Shown: positions 5,701 through 7,900 of the stretch, piece by piece | How positions within the stretch are numbered: position 1 is the first letter of the stretch | Layout of the letters: every line of letters begins with the position of its first letter | NCBI GenBank assembly: GCA_946410005.1 | Contig: CAMJYS010000033.1 | Span: 1 to 7,900, forward strand | DNA: 7,900 bases | Source: an uncultured Clostridia bacterium | GTDB taxonomy: Bacteria; Bacillota; Clostridia; Oscillospirales; Acutalibacteraceae | Direction: 5' to 3' | Notes under the pieces: generated by a model | Database searches by the model: none | What the model saw: only the letters and a program-made list of their open reading frames with translations | What the model was told of the DNA's origin: nothing | Translations under genes and position numbers: made by a program

Positions 5701-7854
5701 GGTGCAAAAGAACACAATTTAAAAAACGTAGATTTAACTATACCGAGAGATAAATTTATAGTTTTTACGGGCCTTTCGGGCTCGGGAAAATCCTCTCTGG
5801 CTTTTGACACAATATATGCAGAAGGTCAAAGAAGATATATTGAGTCGTTGTCTTCATACGCAAGAATGTTTTTAGGTCAAATGGACAAGCCGAATGTTGA
5901 AAGCATAGAAGGGCTTTCTCCTGCTATATCAATTGACCAAAAAACAACTTCTAAAAATCCCCGTTCAACCGTTGGAACAATCGTTGAAATTTACGACTAT
6001 TTAAGACTTCTTTACGCAAGAATAGGCGTTGCACATTGTCCTATTTGCAATCGTGAAATTTCTCCGCAAACAATTGACCAAATAGTCGATAAAGTTATTA
6101 ATTTAGGCAATGGCAAAAAGATTCAAATCCTGTCTCCTATCGCCAGAGGAAAAAAGGGAACTTACGCAAAAGAAATTGAAAATATTAGAAAAAATGGTTT
6201 TGTAAGAGTAAGAATTAACGGCGAAATATTTGATTTAGCTGATGACATAAAATTAGAAAAAAACAAAAAGCATAATCTGGAAATTATTGTTGACAGAATA
6301 GTTATATCCGAAGATATTCGTTCAAGACTTTCGGAAGCAATTGAAACTGCTACAAATTTTTCGGGCGGACTTGTTATTATAAACGTTGACTTAAAAGAAG
6401 ATATTCTTTTTTCGAAAAATTTTTCTTGTCCTGAACATAATATCGGTTTCGAAGAACTTTCTCCGAGAATGTTTTCGTTTAACAGTCCTTTTGGAGCATG
6501 CAAAAAATGTACGGGTCTTGGCGTTTTCATGAAAATCGACCCGGAGCTAATTATTCCTGATAAGTTTAAATCTATAAACGACGGCGGGATAAAAGGAAGC
6601 GGTTGGTCTATGGAAGGAAACAGTATTGCCAATATGTACTTCGAAGCTCTTTCTAAAAAATATAAATTTTCGCTAGACACTCCTATTTCTGACATTCCAA
6701 AAGAAATTATTGATATCATCCTTTACGGTACAAAAGGAGAAACTTTGGATTTAGTTAGAAATACCGAACACGGACAGGCTAGATACAAACGTACTTTTGA
6801 AGGAATAATAACCAACCTCGAAAGACGATATATGGAAACTCAAAGCAACTGGATTAAATCGGAAATAGAAGCTTTTATGAGCGCAATACCTTGCAGTGAA
6901 TGTGGCGGCAAAAGGCTTTCGAAAGAAAGTTTAGCGGTAACTGTTGGCGGAATTAATATTTCTGATTTTTGCGACAAATCCATAAAAGATTGCTTGATAT
7001 TCACGAAAAATTTAAAACTCGGAGAAAAAGAAAAAATCATCTCAGAACCGATATTAAAAGAAATAAATTCAAGACTGGAATTTTTACAAAGTGTCGGACT
7101 TGAATATCTTACTCTTTCTCGAAAAGCAGGAACACTTTCGGGCGGAGAAAGCCAAAGAATAAGATTAGCAACTCAAATTGGCTCATCTCTTACAGGAGTT
7201 TTATATATTTTAGACGAACCAAGTATCGGGCTTCATCAACGAGACAACGCTAAATTAATCGGAACGCTACAAAAGTTAAGAGATTTAGGTAACACGGTTA
7301 TAGTTGTCGAACACGACGAAGAAACTATGTACGCAGCGGATTTTATAGTTGACGTTGGACCCGAATCAGGTATAAACGGAGGTTATATAACTTGCGCAGG
7401 AACTATCGGCGACATAAAAAATTGCAAAAATTCAATAACAGGGCAATACTTAAAAGCCGAAAAATTTATACCAATTCCTAAAACAAGAAGAAAAGGTAAC
7501 GGCGAATTTTTGAAAGTAATCGGTGCAAGCGAAAACAACTTAAAAAATATCGACGTAGAAATTCCGTGCCAAACAATGACTTGCGTTACGGGGATTTCAG
7601 GCTCCGGGAAATCAACACTCGTTAATGAAATTATATACAAAGATTTATCGTCTAAACTTAATGGTTCTAAATTAAAACCGGGAAAGCACAAAGAAATTTT
7701 AGGCATTCAAAATTTTGATAAAGTTATTGATATTAGCCAATCGCCAATCGGTAGAACTCCTCGTTCTAATCCTGCAACTTACACCGGTGTGTTTACCGAC
7801 ATTAGAGAACTTTTTGCTTCGACGAATGATGCAAAATCACGAGGATTTAGTAGC
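5680..7854 (+). CDS. uvrA: UvrABC system protein A, 3'-truncated by the contig end
   Basis: The DNA-damage sensor of nucleotide excision repair: a dimeric ABC-type ATPase that loads UvrB. Read from ATT at 5680 the frame is open for 725 codons with no frameshift. Seen in order: K-G-A-K-E-H-N-L-K-N (7-16); first Walker A GLSGSGKS (31-38, Lys37); CPIC (120-123); a zinc-site cluster C-P-E-H (250-253) and C-K-K-C (274-277), with His in place of the second Cys found in E. coli; C-S-E-C-G-G near 405; ABC signature LSGGESQR (486-493); Walker B LYILDEPSIGLH (507-518); VVEHDEE (541-547); and a second Walker A GISGSGKS near 638. With ATT as residue 1, Lys37 keeps its exact E. coli number, which supports this start. 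About 215 C-terminal residues are missing, including the second signature and the C-terminal zinc finger. Genomic sequence ends at AKSRGFSS, where adapter begins. It is co-transcribed with uvrB. Confidence 0.95.
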
Positions 7855-7900
7855 AGATCGGAAGAGCGTCGTGTAGGGAAAGAGTGTAGATCTCGGTGGT
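7855..7900. other. Illumina TruSeq adapter sequence (not genomic)
   Basis: The last 46 bases begin AGATCGGAAGAGCGTCGTGT and continue, as far as I can recall without a mismatch, as the reverse complement of the TruSeq universal adapter. It reads in frame with uvrA as RSEERRVGKECRSRW, a known contaminant peptide in predicted proteins. Local composition is abruptly G-rich compared with the AT-rich genome. The biological sequence ends at 7854. Confidence 0.97.

Noticed and set aside
5310..5810. Minus-strand open frame across the uvrB-uvrA junction, with other antisense frames inside uvrA and uvrB
   Set aside because: These are Ser/Leu/Phe-rich shadows of well-conserved genes on the plus strand, with no motif or ribosome binding site of their own.
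7855..7900. Basic Arg-rich C-terminal tail on UvrA as a novel extension
   Set aside because: The nucleotide sequence is Illumina adapter, so the peptide is an artefact.

Overview
The window is AT-rich, densely packed bacterial chromosome. It looks like a Firmicute, probably an uncultured member of the Clostridia, although no rRNA or other phylogenetic marker settles this. The grounds are low GC (roughly a third by eye), strong AGGAGG-type ribosome binding sites, heavy use of AAA/GAA/ATA/AGA codons, and proteins whose motifs read like clostridial versions. Everything identified is housekeeping. I found no mobile element, CRISPR array, toxin-antitoxin pair, defence island or undescribed system.

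Layout. (1) Positions 1-2356 on the minus strand form a compact operon, read ddl, then murI, then a DUF1934 protein, then the first ten codons of a probable LOG-family nucleosidase. ddl and murI supply D-Ala-D-Ala and D-Glu for peptidoglycan. (2) Positions 2357-2566 are a 210-bp divergent promoter region. It has an extended -10 element for ddl on the minus strand and two overlapping promoter candidates for the asparaginase gene on the plus strand. (3) Positions 2567-3562 on the plus strand encode a type II-like L-asparaginase without a signal peptide, followed by a strong intrinsic terminator (3569-3606). (4) From 3712 to the end on the plus strand lies uvrB-uvrA, the damage-recognition half of nucleotide excision repair. 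uvrA is cut off after about 725 of roughly 940 expected codons.

What stands out. uvrA has no usable ATG, GTG or TTG start. Family alignment and the Shine-Dalgarno sequence both point to an ATT codon at 5680, inside the first copy of a 12-bp direct repeat. The DUF1934 gene shows a similar arrangement, with an ATT at the ideal distance from its Shine-Dalgarno, and murI probably begins at TTG. UvrB carries three unusual substitutions in its otherwise conserved beta-hairpin, including Asp at the position of E. coli Tyr101. The last 46 bases (7855-7900) are not genomic: they are Illumina TruSeq adapter sequence that reads in frame with uvrA, giving a false C-terminus.
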